The notes below the pieces were generated by a model. It was not told the origin of the DNA. It did no database searches and worked only from the letters and a program-made list of their open reading frames with translations. 64,000 nucleotides of DNA, taken from assembly GCF_900129195.1 (NCBI RefSeq), contig NZ_FQUY01000011.1:27545-91544 (forward strand), written 5' to 3'. Positions 9,269-20,700 of this stretch are shown piece by piece. Position 1 is the first letter of the stretch. The number at the start of each line of letters is the position of its first letter. Source of the DNA: Desulforamulus putei DSM 12395. Lineage in GTDB: Bacteria > Bacillota > Desulfotomaculia > Desulfotomaculales > Desulfotomaculaceae. A program made the translations under genes and the position numbers.

Positions 9269-9297
9269 GACTAACACAAAAGAAGTGTCCCAGTCAA
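9269..9297 (-). promoter_or_regulatory. Likely trp operon promoter
   Basis: Minus strand TTGACT (9297-9292) followed after 17 bases by TTAGTC (9274-9269), or by TAGTCT one base later. The -35 is good and the -10 weak. Transcription would begin just before the TRAP triplets. Confidence 0.5.
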
Positions 9298-9407
9298 TGA
9301 TTATTTGACAGAAAATGAAAACTTGTTGTTAAAGAAGGAATTATGGTGATGGCTGCATAAACTATCATATAAAATCAGATTGAACATCAGAAAGGTGGCT
9401 ATTTACG

Positions 9408-9641
9408 TTGTCAGGCAAGAATTTATCGGTAAAGCTCTTTGAACCTTACCCCGTCGGCGATCTGGTGGTCTATATAACCGGCCCGGACCGGGGGTCTGTG
9501 GTGGAAGCGGACTGTCGTTGGGAGTTAACCACCACCCTGAACAGTTGCGACTGCTGTACCTTCCGCTGGCGCTCCCGCCGCGATCCCTCTTTTAAATGCC
9601 GTCATATTTTAGCATTGCGGCAGGTTTTAGGTCTGGAATAG
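9408..9641 (+). CDS. Small SWIM-type zinc-finger protein
   Basis: A 77-residue protein, divergent from the trp operon. The C-terminal half fits the SWIM pattern C-x-C-x(n)-C-x-H (CDCC followed by KCRHILALRQ), a zinc ribbon found in nucleic-acid or protein-binding factors. The N-terminal half is a short beta-rich stretch (PVGDLVVYITGP). The TTG start at 9408 lies after AAAGGTGG. A TTGACA at 9304-9309 in the shared intergenic region may be its -35. It is not the anti-TRAP protein, which has DnaJ-type CxxCxGxG motifs. Function unknown. Confidence 0.65.
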   Translation: MSGKNLSVKLFEPYPVGDLVVYITGPDRGSVVEADCRWELTTTLNSCDCCTFRWRSRRDPSFKCRHILALRQVLGLE

Positions 9642-9647
9642 GAAAGA

Positions 9648-9680
9648 ACTCTCCTGGCAACCAGGGGAGTATTGGTTTTA
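9648..9680. terminator. Terminator between the SWIM gene and the SGNH hydrolase gene
   Basis: Hairpin ACTCTCCTGG-CAA-CCAGGGGAGT with a short T-rich tail on the plus strand. The two genes converge here, so it may serve both. Confidence 0.7.
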
Positions 9681-10631
9681 TTCCATCAGAGCATTACTAA
9701 AATGCAGTCGGCCCGCCAATTGTTTAATGACAGCTTCCCCCAGTATACGGTAGCCTTGATGAGTCGGATGTCCCCCGTCCAGCAGGTACCTGGGATCCCC
9801 CTGGCCTGAATTCCCATCCAGCAGGGGAGTGTGGAAATCCAGGGTCAGCAGACCCCTTTCCCCGGCATACTGCCTGATCCATTGTCGGATTTGCTCCAAC
9901 CTGGTGAAATACCGCCGGGCCTCTTCTTGGGTCCCCTCATAACACTGCAGCATTTGCCGGATATTGAGGGGTGAGGGTAAGACAAGGATGGGGCAGATGC
10001 CGTTAGCAAAGGCCCGGTTAACAACAGCAATGATATTTTCTTGTACTTCCGCCAGAGATATACCCATCCACCCGTCGTTATGGCCGCCGGCAAAGATGAC
10101 ATAGGCGGGTTCCTCAGCTGCCACATCCCGCTCAAAGCGGGCCAGCATTTGTCCGGTGGTTTCACCGCTGATACCGCGGTTGATAAAAGGATAACCGGTG
10201 GCCGCCGCCACGACGGTTACCCAGGAACATGGGGGACCGTCCGGATAGCCGTAGGTAATGCTGTCCCCTAGGCAGACAATTTTCTGCCTGACGGCCACCC
10301 TCCGAAAGGCCTCAACCCCTTTCTCATCGGGCAAAGCAAAGGTTACTTCCTCAATGTCTGAACCCAGGGACAAATATCTCCTTACTTCCGAAACCATCAA
10401 CCTGGCGGCGGCCTCCGGGGATATTTGCTCCGCCCTTGCGTTTATCACCGGTATCAACAGGGATTTTAACCCCCTGGCCTCCGCAACCCTGCAGGTCTCC
10501 CCCGTAACAATGCGGATTCTATGCTCACAGGACGCTTCCGGAGGTCCAAAATCCTCAGCGTGCATCACTTGTTCGCCCTTTCGTTCCTGCAGTCCCAGCA
10601 GGGATGTATCCAACTGAACGACATTGATCAT
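9678..10631 (-). CDS. SGNH/GDSL hydrolase with N-terminal macro-like segment
   Basis: 317 residues from the ATG at 10631, 8 bases after AAGGAGGG. Residues about 115-310 are an SGNH hydrolase: block I GDSITYG (Ser), block II GISGET (Gly), block III GGHND (Asn), block V DGGHPTHQGY (Asp-His). Residues about 40-110 (LKSLLIPVINARAE, then SPEAAARLMVSEVRRYL) resemble the C-terminal half of a macro domain, without its N-terminal ADP-ribose-binding loops. No signal peptide, so probably cytosolic. The substrate is unknown; acetyl or acyl ester hydrolysis is the family expectation. Confidence 0.8.
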   Translation of the reverse strand: MINVVQLDTSLLGLQERKGEQVMHAEDFGPPEASCEHRIRIVTGETCRVAEARGLKSLLIPVINARAEQISPEAAARLMVSEVRRYLSLGSDIEEVTFALPDEKGVEAFRRVAVRQKIVCLGDSITYGYPDGPPCSWVTVVAAATGYPFINRGISGETTGQMLARFERDVAAEEPAYVIFAGGHNDGWMGISLAEVQENIIAVVNRAFANGICPILVLPSPLNIRQMLQCYEGTQEEARRYFTRLEQIRQWIRQYAGERGLLTLDFHTPLLDGNSGQGDPRYLLDGGHPTHQGYRILGEAVIKQLAGRLHFSNALME

Positions 10632-10819
10632 GGGGAACTCCCTCCTTAACAACGAGATAATCAAATGCAATGCATCTTCTATAGCAATATGCAGGAACAT
10701 TCGGCAAATGAACTCTGTTTCCTTCAGGCGTTATGCGGAATACCAAAAGTAAAAACGGCAAGGCTGGCATCATTGCAGGTATTTTAAAAAACTGCCATAA
10801 TGCAAGCCTGACCCTTGTT

Positions 10820-11422
10820 TCATGAAACCTTATTCCTATGATAAAAAGGAATCCTGTGGCGAAAAATGTAGATGAGCAAGATGAGACCCCCTGCCACCCA
10901 GAACCATTTCAACCAGGGGGTGTCCATGAGGCGGTGCCAGTTTCTGCCCAGCAGGGCCCCGGCGCCTAAAAAGGTGGTTACCCAGAGCAGGGCATGGATC
11001 ATGTCATACAACAGGAAGCGAACCAGGGATATGCCGCTGATGCCTGCCACGTAGGGAGTGATGTTGCCAACGGTGGGGATGAACCGCCCCCCGATAATGA
11101 ATCCCGGGGCGGATTTTTGCAGCCATTGCCGGGCATGGTCAAACCGTTGCGGCGTCAATTGCAGGAACCTGCCCCACCTTTTGATAAAGGGCTCCCCCAC
11201 GTGACGCCCGATTAAAAAAGCGGTGGTTGACCCCAATATGTACCCCAGCAGGGACACCAGCCAGGCCAGGATCATGTTGATTTTTCCCTGTTTGGACAGG
11301 AAACCGGCCAGGGCCACCAGAACGCTGCCCGGAAAGGGTACCCCCAGGGCCTCCAGGTATACTCCCGCCAACAACCCGGGCAGCCCCAGGCTGCTCAGTA
11401 TTTTTAAGATCTTGTCAAACAA
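10820..11422 (-). CDS. DedA family membrane protein
   Basis: 200 residues, several membrane helices. DedA/SNARE-associated signatures: acidic EALGVPFPG near the N-terminus and GRFIPTVGNITPYVAG in the middle. DedA proteins act in envelope homeostasis, and some are undecaprenyl-phosphate or phospholipid translocases. TTG start at 11422 after GGGAGGGAGG. A 188-base gap downstream to the SGNH gene holds no recognisable gene; transcription of the two may be linked. Confidence 0.88.
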   Translation of the reverse strand: MFDKILKILSSLGLPGLLAGVYLEALGVPFPGSVLVALAGFLSKQGKINMILAWLVSLLGYILGSTTAFLIGRHVGEPFIKRWGRFLQLTPQRFDHARQWLQKSAPGFIIGGRFIPTVGNITPYVAGISGISLVRFLLYDMIHALLWVTTFLGAGALLGRNWHRLMDTPWLKWFWVAGGLILLIYIFRHRIPFYHRNKVS

Positions 11423-11502
11423 TAGCCTCCCTCCCCGGCTTATTATAGCCGGGCAGGGCGTTAACTATTTAAAAAAGCGCTAACTGCAAATCATTTCCAA
11501 TA

Positions 11503-11540
11503 ACCCAAAAACCACCTGTAAGAGTCCCCTTACAGGTGGT
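11503..11540 (-). terminator. pyk terminator
   Basis: Minus strand ACCACCTGTAAGG, short loop, CTTACAGGTGGT, then TTTTTGGGTTATT. It closes the accDA-pfkA-pyk cluster 33 bases after the pyk stop. Confidence 0.88.
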
Positions 11541-11572
11541 TTCCATTTTCTAAGCCAAAGGCCAAAGGCCAA

Positions 11573-13324
11573 TTAAAGCACCCTGGCCACGCCGCCGTAG
11601 ACCAGTCCCCGCTGGCCGTCTACGGTGATAATCTCCCCGTCGGGCAGAATATCGGTGGCGTTATCAACACCCACAATCACCGGGATGCCAAACTCCAGTC
11701 CTACAATGGCGGCATGGGAGGTCAGTCCGCCCTCTTCGGTGATGACGGCCGCTGATTTTTCCATGGCGGGTACAAAATCCCGGTCGGTGGCCATGGTGAC
11801 CAGGATATCGCCGGGCTGCACCTTTTCCATTGCATCCTGCGCTGTCCGGCAAATCCGTACTTTACCGGTGGCAGCCCGCTGGCCGATGCCTGTACCCTTG
11901 GCCAACAGCGTGCCCACGGTATGGACCTTCATCATGTTGGTGGTGCCGTGTACGCCCACCGGCACACCGGCGGTGATGACCACCAGGTCGCCGGCGGACA
12001 CCAGGCCGGAGGCCAGCGCTGCTTCCACCGAGCTGGCAATCATTTCGTCCGTTCCCCTCACATCGCCGATCAACAGGGGCTCCACACCCCAGACCAGGGC
12101 CAGTTTTCTCAGGACACCGGCCCTCGGGGTTACGGCAATTACAGGGACTTTGGGACGATACTTGGCAATCATCCTGGCAGTATGGCCGCTGGCAGTGGCG
12201 GTAATGATGGCGGTAACACCCAGTTCCTTGGCAATGGTGCACACGGCATGGCTGATCCCGTCGGTGACCGTCCTTTGGATGGCGGCGCCCCGGGTTACCA
12301 GCAGGTCATCAAAATCCACAGCCAGTTCCGCCCGCCGGGCAATCCGGGCCATGGTTTCCACCGCCTGTACCGGGTACTTGCCGGCAGCGGTCTCGCCGGA
12401 GAGCATAATGGCGTCGGTGCCGTCAAAGATGGCGTTGGCCACATCACTGGCCTCGGCACGGGTTGGTCTGGGGTTTTGGGTCATGGATTCCAGCATCTGG
12501 GTAGCAGTGATGACCGGTTTACCGGCCAGGTTACACATTTCAATCATGGTCTTCTGTAAAACAGGGACCTCTTCGGCCGGGATTTCCACGCCCAGGTCAC
12601 CCCTAGCCACCATAATCCCGTCGGCAACATTGATGATTTCCGCCAAGTTGTCCACGCCCTGGCGGCTTTCAATCTTGGCGATAATGTCAACGTCTGCGCC
12701 GTATTGCTCCACAATTTGACGGATGGCAATGACATCGGAGGGCTTTCGGATAAAGGAAGCAGCGATAAAATCCACGCCCTGCTCCAAACCGAAACGGATA
12801 TCCGCGATATCCTTATCGGTGATGGACGGCAAATTAACATTCACGCCGGGCAGGTTGACACCCTTCTGGTTGGAAAGCTGCCCGCCGTTAATGACCCGGC
12901 AGTGAACATCCTGGCCCTCAACGGCTTCCACTTCCATCTCGATTAAACCGTCCGCTATGGCCACCTTGCTGCCCGGCCGCACATCCTTGGGTAAATCCAT
13001 GTAGGTGACCGAAACGATGGTATTGTCCCCCAGCACCTCCCGGGTTGTCAGGGTAAAGCGTTGTCCCGGCCCCAATGTAACAGGCGGATTGGCAAATTTT
13101 TTTAAACGAATCTCCGGACCCTTAGTATCCAGCATAATGGCAATATTCTTGCCCACTTCAGCGGCTGCCTGGCGTATGGCAGCAATTCTCCTGCCGTGGT
13201 CTTCATGGGTGCCGTGGGAAAAATTCAGTCTTGCTACATTCATACCGGCCAGCATCATTTTTTTTAAAGTCTCCACATTCTCACTGGCCGGACCTATGGT
13301 ACAGACAATTTTAGTGCGTCTCAT
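11573..13324 (-). CDS. pyk: Pyruvate kinase with C-terminal phosphohistidine-type domain
   Basis: 583 residues, longer than enterobacterial enzymes. Domains: A/B barrel (MLDTKGPEIR, IIAKIESRQG, MVARGDLGVE, the signature around the catalytic Lys and metal-binding Glu), allosteric C domain, and after about residue 475 the extra PEP-utiliser-like domain with EEGGLTSHAAIVG, typical of Bacillus and Geobacillus enzymes. Makes pyruvate and ATP from PEP. The ATG at 13324 is preferred over the upstream in-frame TTG because AAGGGGGA lies before it. Follows pfkA by 28 bases. Confidence 0.96.
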   Translation of the reverse strand: MRRTKIVCTIGPASENVETLKKMMLAGMNVARLNFSHGTHEDHGRRIAAIRQAAAEVGKNIAIMLDTKGPEIRLKKFANPPVTLGPGQRFTLTTREVLGDNTIVSVTYMDLPKDVRPGSKVAIADGLIEMEVEAVEGQDVHCRVINGGQLSNQKGVNLPGVNVNLPSITDKDIADIRFGLEQGVDFIAASFIRKPSDVIAIRQIVEQYGADVDIIAKIESRQGVDNLAEIINVADGIMVARGDLGVEIPAEEVPVLQKTMIEMCNLAGKPVITATQMLESMTQNPRPTRAEASDVANAIFDGTDAIMLSGETAAGKYPVQAVETMARIARRAELAVDFDDLLVTRGAAIQRTVTDGISHAVCTIAKELGVTAIITATASGHTARMIAKYRPKVPVIAVTPRAGVLRKLALVWGVEPLLIGDVRGTDEMIASSVEAALASGLVSAGDLVVITAGVPVGVHGTTNMMKVHTVGTLLAKGTGIGQRAATGKVRICRTAQDAMEKVQPGDILVTMATDRDFVPAMEKSAAVITEEGGLTSHAAIVGLEFGIPVIVGVDNATDILPDGEIITVDGQRGLVYGGVARVL

Positions 13325-13352
13325 GTTTGATCCCCCTTGTTCCACAGGACGT

Positions 13353-15346
<1,994 letters not shown>

Positions 15347-15358
15347 ACCGGCCTCCTT

Positions 15359-16213
15359 TTACCTTTTGTGAAGTGAAAGAATCTTCGCCAGTGTTTCTTT
15401 CATTTGGGGGCGGTTTACAATCATATCCACCATGCCGTGCTGCCGCATGAATTCCGCCCTTTGGAAACCTTCCGGCAGTTTTTGACGGATGGTTTGCTCG
15501 ATCACCCTTGGGCCGGTAAAACCAATTAACGCACCGGGTTCAGCGATAATAACATCTCCCAGGGAAGCAAAACTGGCCGTCACTCCGCCGGTGGTGGGAT
15601 CTGTCAGAACCGAAACAAATAACAACCCGGCTTCATCCAGTTTGGCCAGAGCAGCGGCGGTTTTGGCCATTTGCATGAGAGACAGAATCCCTTCCTGCAT
15701 GCGGGCGCCCCCGGAGGTACTAAAGATAATCACCGGCAGTTTCTTTTCAATGGCCCGCTCAATGGACCGGGCGATTTTCTCCCCCACCACCGAACCCATA
15801 CTGCCCATGATGAAGTGCGAGTCCATAATACCCACCACCACCGGGAACCCATCGATGGTTCCCTCTCCGGTGACCACCGCTTCTTTAAGGCCGGTGGCTT
15901 CCTGGGCGGCTGCCACTTTCTCGGAGTAATTGGGAAAATTAAGCGGGTTTACAGTAGTTAACTCATTGTCATATTCTTTGAAGGAACCTTCGTCCAGGGT
16001 CATGCGAATCCTTTCTCTGGCGCCCAGACGAAAATGAAAGTTGCACTTTTGACAAACCTTAAAGTTTTTTTCCAACTCTTTCGTATACAGAATTTCATTA
16101 CAACGGGTACATTTTACCCATAAACCTTCAGGTATGTCTCTTTTTTCGCTGTCCCGGGCAGTTTCCGGTCGTACGGTTACATATTTAGGCTTACGAAAAA
16201 TCTCTAAAACCAA
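15359..16213 (-). CDS. accD: Acetyl-CoA carboxylase carboxyltransferase subunit beta
   Basis: 284 residues. N-terminal zinc ribbon CTRCNEIL ... CQKCNFHF, then the crotonase-like carboxyltransferase domain ([37 protein letters not shown]). Forms the alpha2beta2 transferase with AccA. TTG start after GGGAGAGGTGAG. Confidence 0.96.
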   Translation of the reverse strand: MVLEIFRKPKYVTVRPETARDSEKRDIPEGLWVKCTRCNEILYTKELEKNFKVCQKCNFHFRLGARERIRMTLDEGSFKEYDNELTTVNPLNFPNYSEKVAAAQEATGLKEAVVTGEGTIDGFPVVVGIMDSHFIMGSMGSVVGEKIARSIERAIEKKLPVIIFSTSGGARMQEGILSLMQMAKTAAALAKLDEAGLLFVSVLTDPTTGGVTASFASLGDVIIAEPGALIGFTGPRVIEQTIRQKLPEGFQRAEFMRQHGMVDMIVNRPQMKETLAKILSLHKR

Positions 16214-16242
16214 GACTCACCTCTCCCTTAGCTGTCATACGT

Positions 16243-16434
16243 TTAAACGGTGTTTATGATTTCCAACGCTTCGTCAACCTCGGATTCAGGCACCAAAATC
16301 TCTACCGCTCCGTTTTCATTGCCATTCGGCAGTCCGATATTGCGTAATTTAACCAGCAAGCCCTCCTGTTGCAAAGCTTGTTGTAGTCGCTCGGCTTGTT
16401 TTTTGTTCGGCGCAATATATACCACCGTCCACAC
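16243..16434 (-). CDS. Small DUF2007-like protein upstream of accD
   Basis: 63 residues beginning MWTVVYIAPNKKQAERL, with an alpha-beta fold pattern: a strand, a helix rich in Q/E, a second strand (GLLVKLRNIG) and a terminal helix (SEVDEALEIINTV). This resembles DUF2007 putative signal-transducing proteins. GTG start after AAGGGGGCC. It is 29 bases upstream of accD, so likely the first gene of the accDA-pfkA-pyk transcript. Function not established. Confidence 0.7.
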   Translation of the reverse strand: MWTVVYIAPNKKQAERLQQALQQEGLLVKLRNIGLPNGNENGAVEILVPESEVDEALEIINTV

Positions 16435-16539
16435 TTGTCAAAGGCCCCCTTGAATTAACATAATAAGTATGAAAATGAATCCAATATAGATAGATGTTTC
16501 TATTTATTCCCCGGGTATTCCTCTTTTTCCCCACAAAAA

Positions 16540-16569
16540 TAAGTATATCCAGAGAACTGTCTCTGGATA
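16540..16569 (-). terminator. mtrB terminator
   Basis: Perfect 10-bp stem TATCCAGAGA / TCTCTGGATA with a 4-base loop, followed on the minus strand by ACTTATTTTTG. 50 bases after the mtrB stop. Confidence 0.78.
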
Positions 16570-16618
16570 CTGTTGCTGTTCCTATGAAGTTCCGCTTTAT
16601 CCTGCGATACCTTTATTT

Positions 16619-16852
16619 TTAATCGGTATCCGTACGGATCTTTCCGTGCTTGGTTAACAGTTCCGCCCGTCCCCGGATCTTGATGGCCGAGGTGTGTTCG
16701 GTGAACTGAGCAATCATGATTTCCCCTTTATCAAGCTTTTCCGAGTGATGAAATTTAGTCACGCCGCCTCTGGTTAAACCAATGATGGTGACGCCGTTTT
16801 CCAACGCCTTCACCACAACATAATCACCGGCTATATCAAATCTGTTCGTCAT
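16619..16852 (-). CDS. mtrB: Tryptophan RNA-binding attenuator protein TRAP
   Basis: 77 residues. Nearly identical core to B. subtilis TRAP: GLTRGG, then [13 protein letters not shown], then [15 protein letters not shown]. The RNA-contacting Lys37, Lys56 and Arg58 of B. subtilis correspond to K39, K58 and R60 here, and the tryptophan-pocket GLTRG and EHTS motifs are kept. It forms an 11-subunit ring which, when loaded with tryptophan, wraps (G/U)AG-repeat RNA. A GTG at 16861 lies in the ribosome site, so the ATG at 16852 is chosen. Monocistronic, with its own promoter and terminator. Its likely targets, the trp leader and trpD, lie 7-10 kb away in this window. Confidence 0.95.
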   Translation of the reverse strand: MTNRFDIAGDYVVVKALENGVTIIGLTRGGVTKFHHSEKLDKGEIMIAQFTEHTSAIKIRGRAELLTKHGKIRTDTD

Positions 16853-16891
16853 AGGATTCACCCCGTATAATTTCCTCTTTTTGTCAGACCA

Positions 16892-16920
16892 ATCATATCA
16901 TATTTAAAGGTGTTTGACAA
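16892..16920 (-). promoter_or_regulatory. mtrB promoter (sigma-A type)
   Basis: Minus strand TTGTCA (16920-16915), 17-base spacer, TATGAT (16897-16892), 40 bases upstream of the mtrB ATG. Confidence 0.8.
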
Positions 16921-16957
16921 GCAAGTTAGCCTGTGGGGTCGTTCTCCTGGTTCAAGT

Positions 16958-17626
16958 CTAGCGCGTACAATCCGAACAAAGCAGCAGGTGAATATTTCGT
17001 ATATTACCGTATACGATCAGTTTATCCCCCACTTGCAAGACCTGGCTTCCCCTGGGCGAATGAATAAATGCATCGGACCGTTCGATGGCCAGGATGAAAA
17101 TATCCTGATCCCTGATCTTGCTGGCGGCAATGGTTTGGCCCACCAGATGGCTATTTGCTTGCAGTGTCACCTCTGCCACGCCATACTGCCGGTCTAACCG
17201 CAACACTTCTTCCACGGACCTTTTTTGCAGCGAGCGGTGGCGCGACAACTGTCGTTCAATGCCCCGATCCAGGCGAACACGCAGTCGGCGGCTGGAAACC
17301 AAACTAAAGGCCAGCAGTACAATGACAATGGCTGTGCCCACTTGCAGCAGCGTAAGGGGGTGTCGCATAATATTGATCAGGGCCGTGACAATGGTGGCGG
17401 TTCCCAGGTAGCCCAGCACCATCAGCACCATAATAATGCGCCGGCGCACATGGTGCTTCACCACTGCTTCGGAATCCGATGTGGTGTACCCCACTGTGAC
17501 CAGGGCCGAAAGGGCCTGAAAACGGGCCACGTGCAGGTCCATGCCCGTCAGCTTTAAGGCGATGGCGGAGATCTCTACAATAATCACAAGGACCAGGATA
17601 AAGCACACCAAAAAAACCAGGCTCAT
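16958..17626 (-). CDS. Membrane protein with C-terminal TrkA_C (RCK_C) domain
   Basis: 222 residues. About three membrane helices in the first 120 residues (VFLVCFILVLVIIVEIS; IIMVLMVLGYLGTATIV; AIVIVLLAFSLV), a basic linker, then a TrkA_C domain at about 145-222 (VAEVTLQANSHLVGQTI, and LQVGDKLIVYG), which in other proteins binds small ligands that gate cation transport. The stretch between helices 1 and 2 (LSALVTVGYTTSDSEAVV) looks pore-loop-like. Probably a cation transport or sensing protein. ATG after GGAGGATGATC. Confidence 0.75.
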   Translation of the reverse strand: MSLVFLVCFILVLVIIVEISAIALKLTGMDLHVARFQALSALVTVGYTTSDSEAVVKHHVRRRIIMVLMVLGYLGTATIVTALINIMRHPLTLLQVGTAIVIVLLAFSLVSSRRLRVRLDRGIERQLSRHRSLQKRSVEEVLRLDRQYGVAEVTLQANSHLVGQTIAASKIRDQDIFILAIERSDAFIHSPRGSQVLQVGDKLIVYGNIRNIHLLLCSDCTR

Positions 17627-17707
17627 TGATCATCCTCCCTTAATTCCGTGACATGATTATATCAGCGGGACAAGGGCTGACACAAGTTGGCAGCGCAGTC
17701 AGCCAAC

Positions 17708-17750
17708 AGGAAAAAGACCGGGCCTGAAAGAAATTCTTTCAGGCCCGGTC
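17708..17750 (-). terminator. dnaE terminator
   Basis: Long perfect stem GACCGGGCCTGAAAG / CTTTCAGGCCCGGTC followed on the minus strand by TTTTTCC, 12 bases after the dnaE stop. Confidence 0.92.
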
Positions 17751-17762
17751 ACATATTTTAGC

Positions 17763-20700
17763 TTATAGATCCAGTAAACTGTTTGGCAGGGGATAGAAAT
17801 CCGGATTAAAGGAACCGGCCGGTATCTTCGGGGCAACAGAAGGTACCCTTTGATTTTGATTTGCCGGTGCGGGCCCTTCTAACTTGACTGCCGGAACAGC
17901 CCGGGAAGGCGCATCCTTTGGGCGCGTATCCCCGGTGGCAGCCACCGGAGCCCTTCCCGGCAGGTTGGAGCGAAGCTTAATATTATCTTTACCCAAAAGA
18001 CCGGTTAATGCTGTTTTCAGTTCGGTGTTCAGACTGACCCATAACCGGTTTTCCAACCGGAACGCCTTTTTGTTGTCCGGATTAAACAGATACACCGGTG
18101 TGTTTCCCGGGTGCCGGGTTAATAAGGTCTCCAACTCCTTAAAAGCCTCTGCATCCCTTTCATTAAATTTCAGCCAGAGTTGGCAGCCAATATTGTCGAT
18201 GGGGATCATTTCCTCGGCCAGTACTTTGGTCTCTTCGCCGTTATTGTTGACCCGGCCCTTTAACAAAAGGGGCCCCTTGGGGTCCAGAGTTTTACCATAA
18301 CGACGGTAGACCTCCGGAAAGACCACCACCTCACAATTGCCGGTCAAATCTTCCAGGTTGACAAAGGCCATGGGTTCTCCCTTACGGGAAGTAATCCTTT
18401 TGATGGTGGAAACCATACCCGCCAGCAGCAGGGGCCGGCCGTCCGGGATCTCGGGCAGGTCCACCACCCGCTGCACTTCCAAAGCCTCTAAAATCCAGCT
18501 AAATTCGGATAGGGGATGGCCGGAGATATACAGCCCCAGGGCTTCTTTCTCAAACTCTAACTGCTGTTTAGGGCTCAAACGGGGAACCTCAGGCAGTTGC
18601 AGTTCTGCCGCCTGCTCCGGAAGTTCTGGCATCAAGTCAAACAGATTGACCTGCCCCTGCTCCCTGTCCCGCTGGACCCGTGCGGCATATTCGAGACCCG
18701 TGTCCAACCCTGCCAAAAGCTGGGCCCGGTGACCAAAGGCATCCAGGGCCCCTGCCTTGACCAAACTCTCCAGTACCCGCCGGTTGGCCAACCGGTTGTC
18801 TACCCGGCTGCAAAAATCTGAAAAAGAAGTGAAGGGTCCTCCTTTTTCCCGGGCCTGTATTATGGCCTGCACTGCGCCCCAACCGACGTTTTTCACCGCA
18901 GCCAGACCGAAGCGAATGGATCCCTCCATTGCCGTAAAATTTTCCCGGCTGTGATTGATATCCGGCGGCAAGACCTGAATTCCCATACGGCGGCATTCCT
19001 CGATATATAAAACCACTTTGTCCGTATTGTCCCGTACGGAGGTCAACAGGGCCGTCATATACTCCGCCGGGTAGTTGGCCTTCAGGTAAGCGGTCTGGTA
19101 AGAGACCAGGGCATAGGCCGCCGAATGGGATTTATTAAAGCCGTAGCCGGCAAAGTACTCCATCAGGTCAAACATTTTCTCTGCCAGCTGCCGGTCATAT
19201 CCCCTGGCCACCGCCCCAGGGATGGGGTTCTTGAGAGGGTTCCCCTTTTCGTCCGTGGTTGTCCCGTTAACAAACCACTGCCGGTGCATAGCCATCATTT
19301 GGGGTATTTTCTTGCCCATGGCCTTTCTCAGGGAATCAGCCTGTCCCAGTGTGTAGCCCGCCATCACCCGGGCAATCATCATCACCTGTTCCTGATACAA
19401 AATCACCCCGTAGGTTTCCCGGAGGATGGGTTCCAAATCCGGGTGGAAATAATCCACCCGGGTCTGACCGTGCTTGCGCTGAATAAAGTCCTCCACCATG
19501 CCGCTGCCCAGGGGGCCGGGGCGGTATAAGGCCACCAGGGCCACGATGTCTTCAAAGGCATTGGGCTTCAGTTCCTTCAGGATGCTGCGCATGCCGCTGC
19601 TTTCCAGTTGGAAGACGCCGATGCCCTCACCCCGGGTAAGCATCTCAAAGGTGGCCTGGTCATCCAGAGGAATATTGTTGATGTCCAACTGACGGCCCCT
19701 TATTTGCTCAATCAGGTTGACAGCCTCGCCGATAACCGTCAGGTTGCGTAACCCCAGCAAGTCCATCTTAAGGAGGCCCAGCTCCTCCACCGTGGTCATG
19801 GGAAACTGGGTGGTCACCAACCCGTCAGAGGTCTTGTTCAGGGGTAAATATTCCACCAGGGGTTCCCGTGCAATCACCACGCCCGCCGCATGGGTGGAAG
19901 CATGCCGGGGCATGCCTTCCAATTCCATGGCAGTGTCAATCAGTCGTTTTACCTCGGGATCATGGTCGTAAACTTCCTTTAATTCCGGGGAATTGGCCAG
20001 GGCTTTTTCAATGGTCATGTTTAATTCCATGGGCACCAGTTTGGCCACCCGGTCCACGTCTCCATAGGGCATGTCCAGGGCCCGCCCCACATCCCGAATG
20101 GCTGCCCTAGCGGCCATGGTACCGAAGGTGATGATCTGGGCCACCCGGTCGGCGCCGTATTTCTGCACGATGTACTCGATGACTTCGCCCCGGCGCTCGT
20201 AATCAAAGTCAATATCAATATCCGGCATGGATATCCGTTCCGGATTTAAAAAACGTTCAAACAGCAGGCCGTATTTCAGCGGATCGATATTGGTGATCTC
20301 CAAAACGTAGGCTACCATGCTGCCGGCGGCGGAACCGCGTCCCGGTCCCACGGCGATACCCCGCTCCCGGGCGTATCGAATGAAATCCCAAACAATGAGA
20401 AAATACTCATCGTAGCCCATTTGGCCGATGACCTTCAGTTCATATTCCAGGCGTTCCCAAACCGGTCCGGAACAATGACCGTACCGTTTGACGGCGCCGG
20501 CCAGGCACTTCTCTTGCAGGTAGCCGGCCGGCGTATACCCGTCCGGCACGGTAAAATAGGGCAGATGCAGCTTGCCAAATTCAATTTCCACCTGGCATCG
20601 TTCGGCAATTCTTACGGTGTTGCGCAGGGCCTCCGGGATTTCCCCAAACAACAAATTCATTTCATGGGGACTTTTCAAATACATTTCCCGGGATTCAAAT

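Noticed and set aside
9408..9641. Anti-TRAP (rtpA) identity for the cysteine-containing small protein next to trp
   Set aside because: Anti-TRAP has DnaJ-type CxxCxGxG pairs; this protein has a single CxC...CxH SWIM pattern.
10632..10819. Possible small RNA or gene between the SGNH hydrolase and DedA genes
   Set aside because: Only imperfect short repeats (GCAAGGCTGGC-like) and no ribosome site, promoter pair or terminator.
17884..19692. Long plus-strand open frames opposite dnaE and similar ones opposite trp, pyk and his genes
   Set aside because: They mirror codon structure of strongly supported minus-strand genes and show no family motifs.
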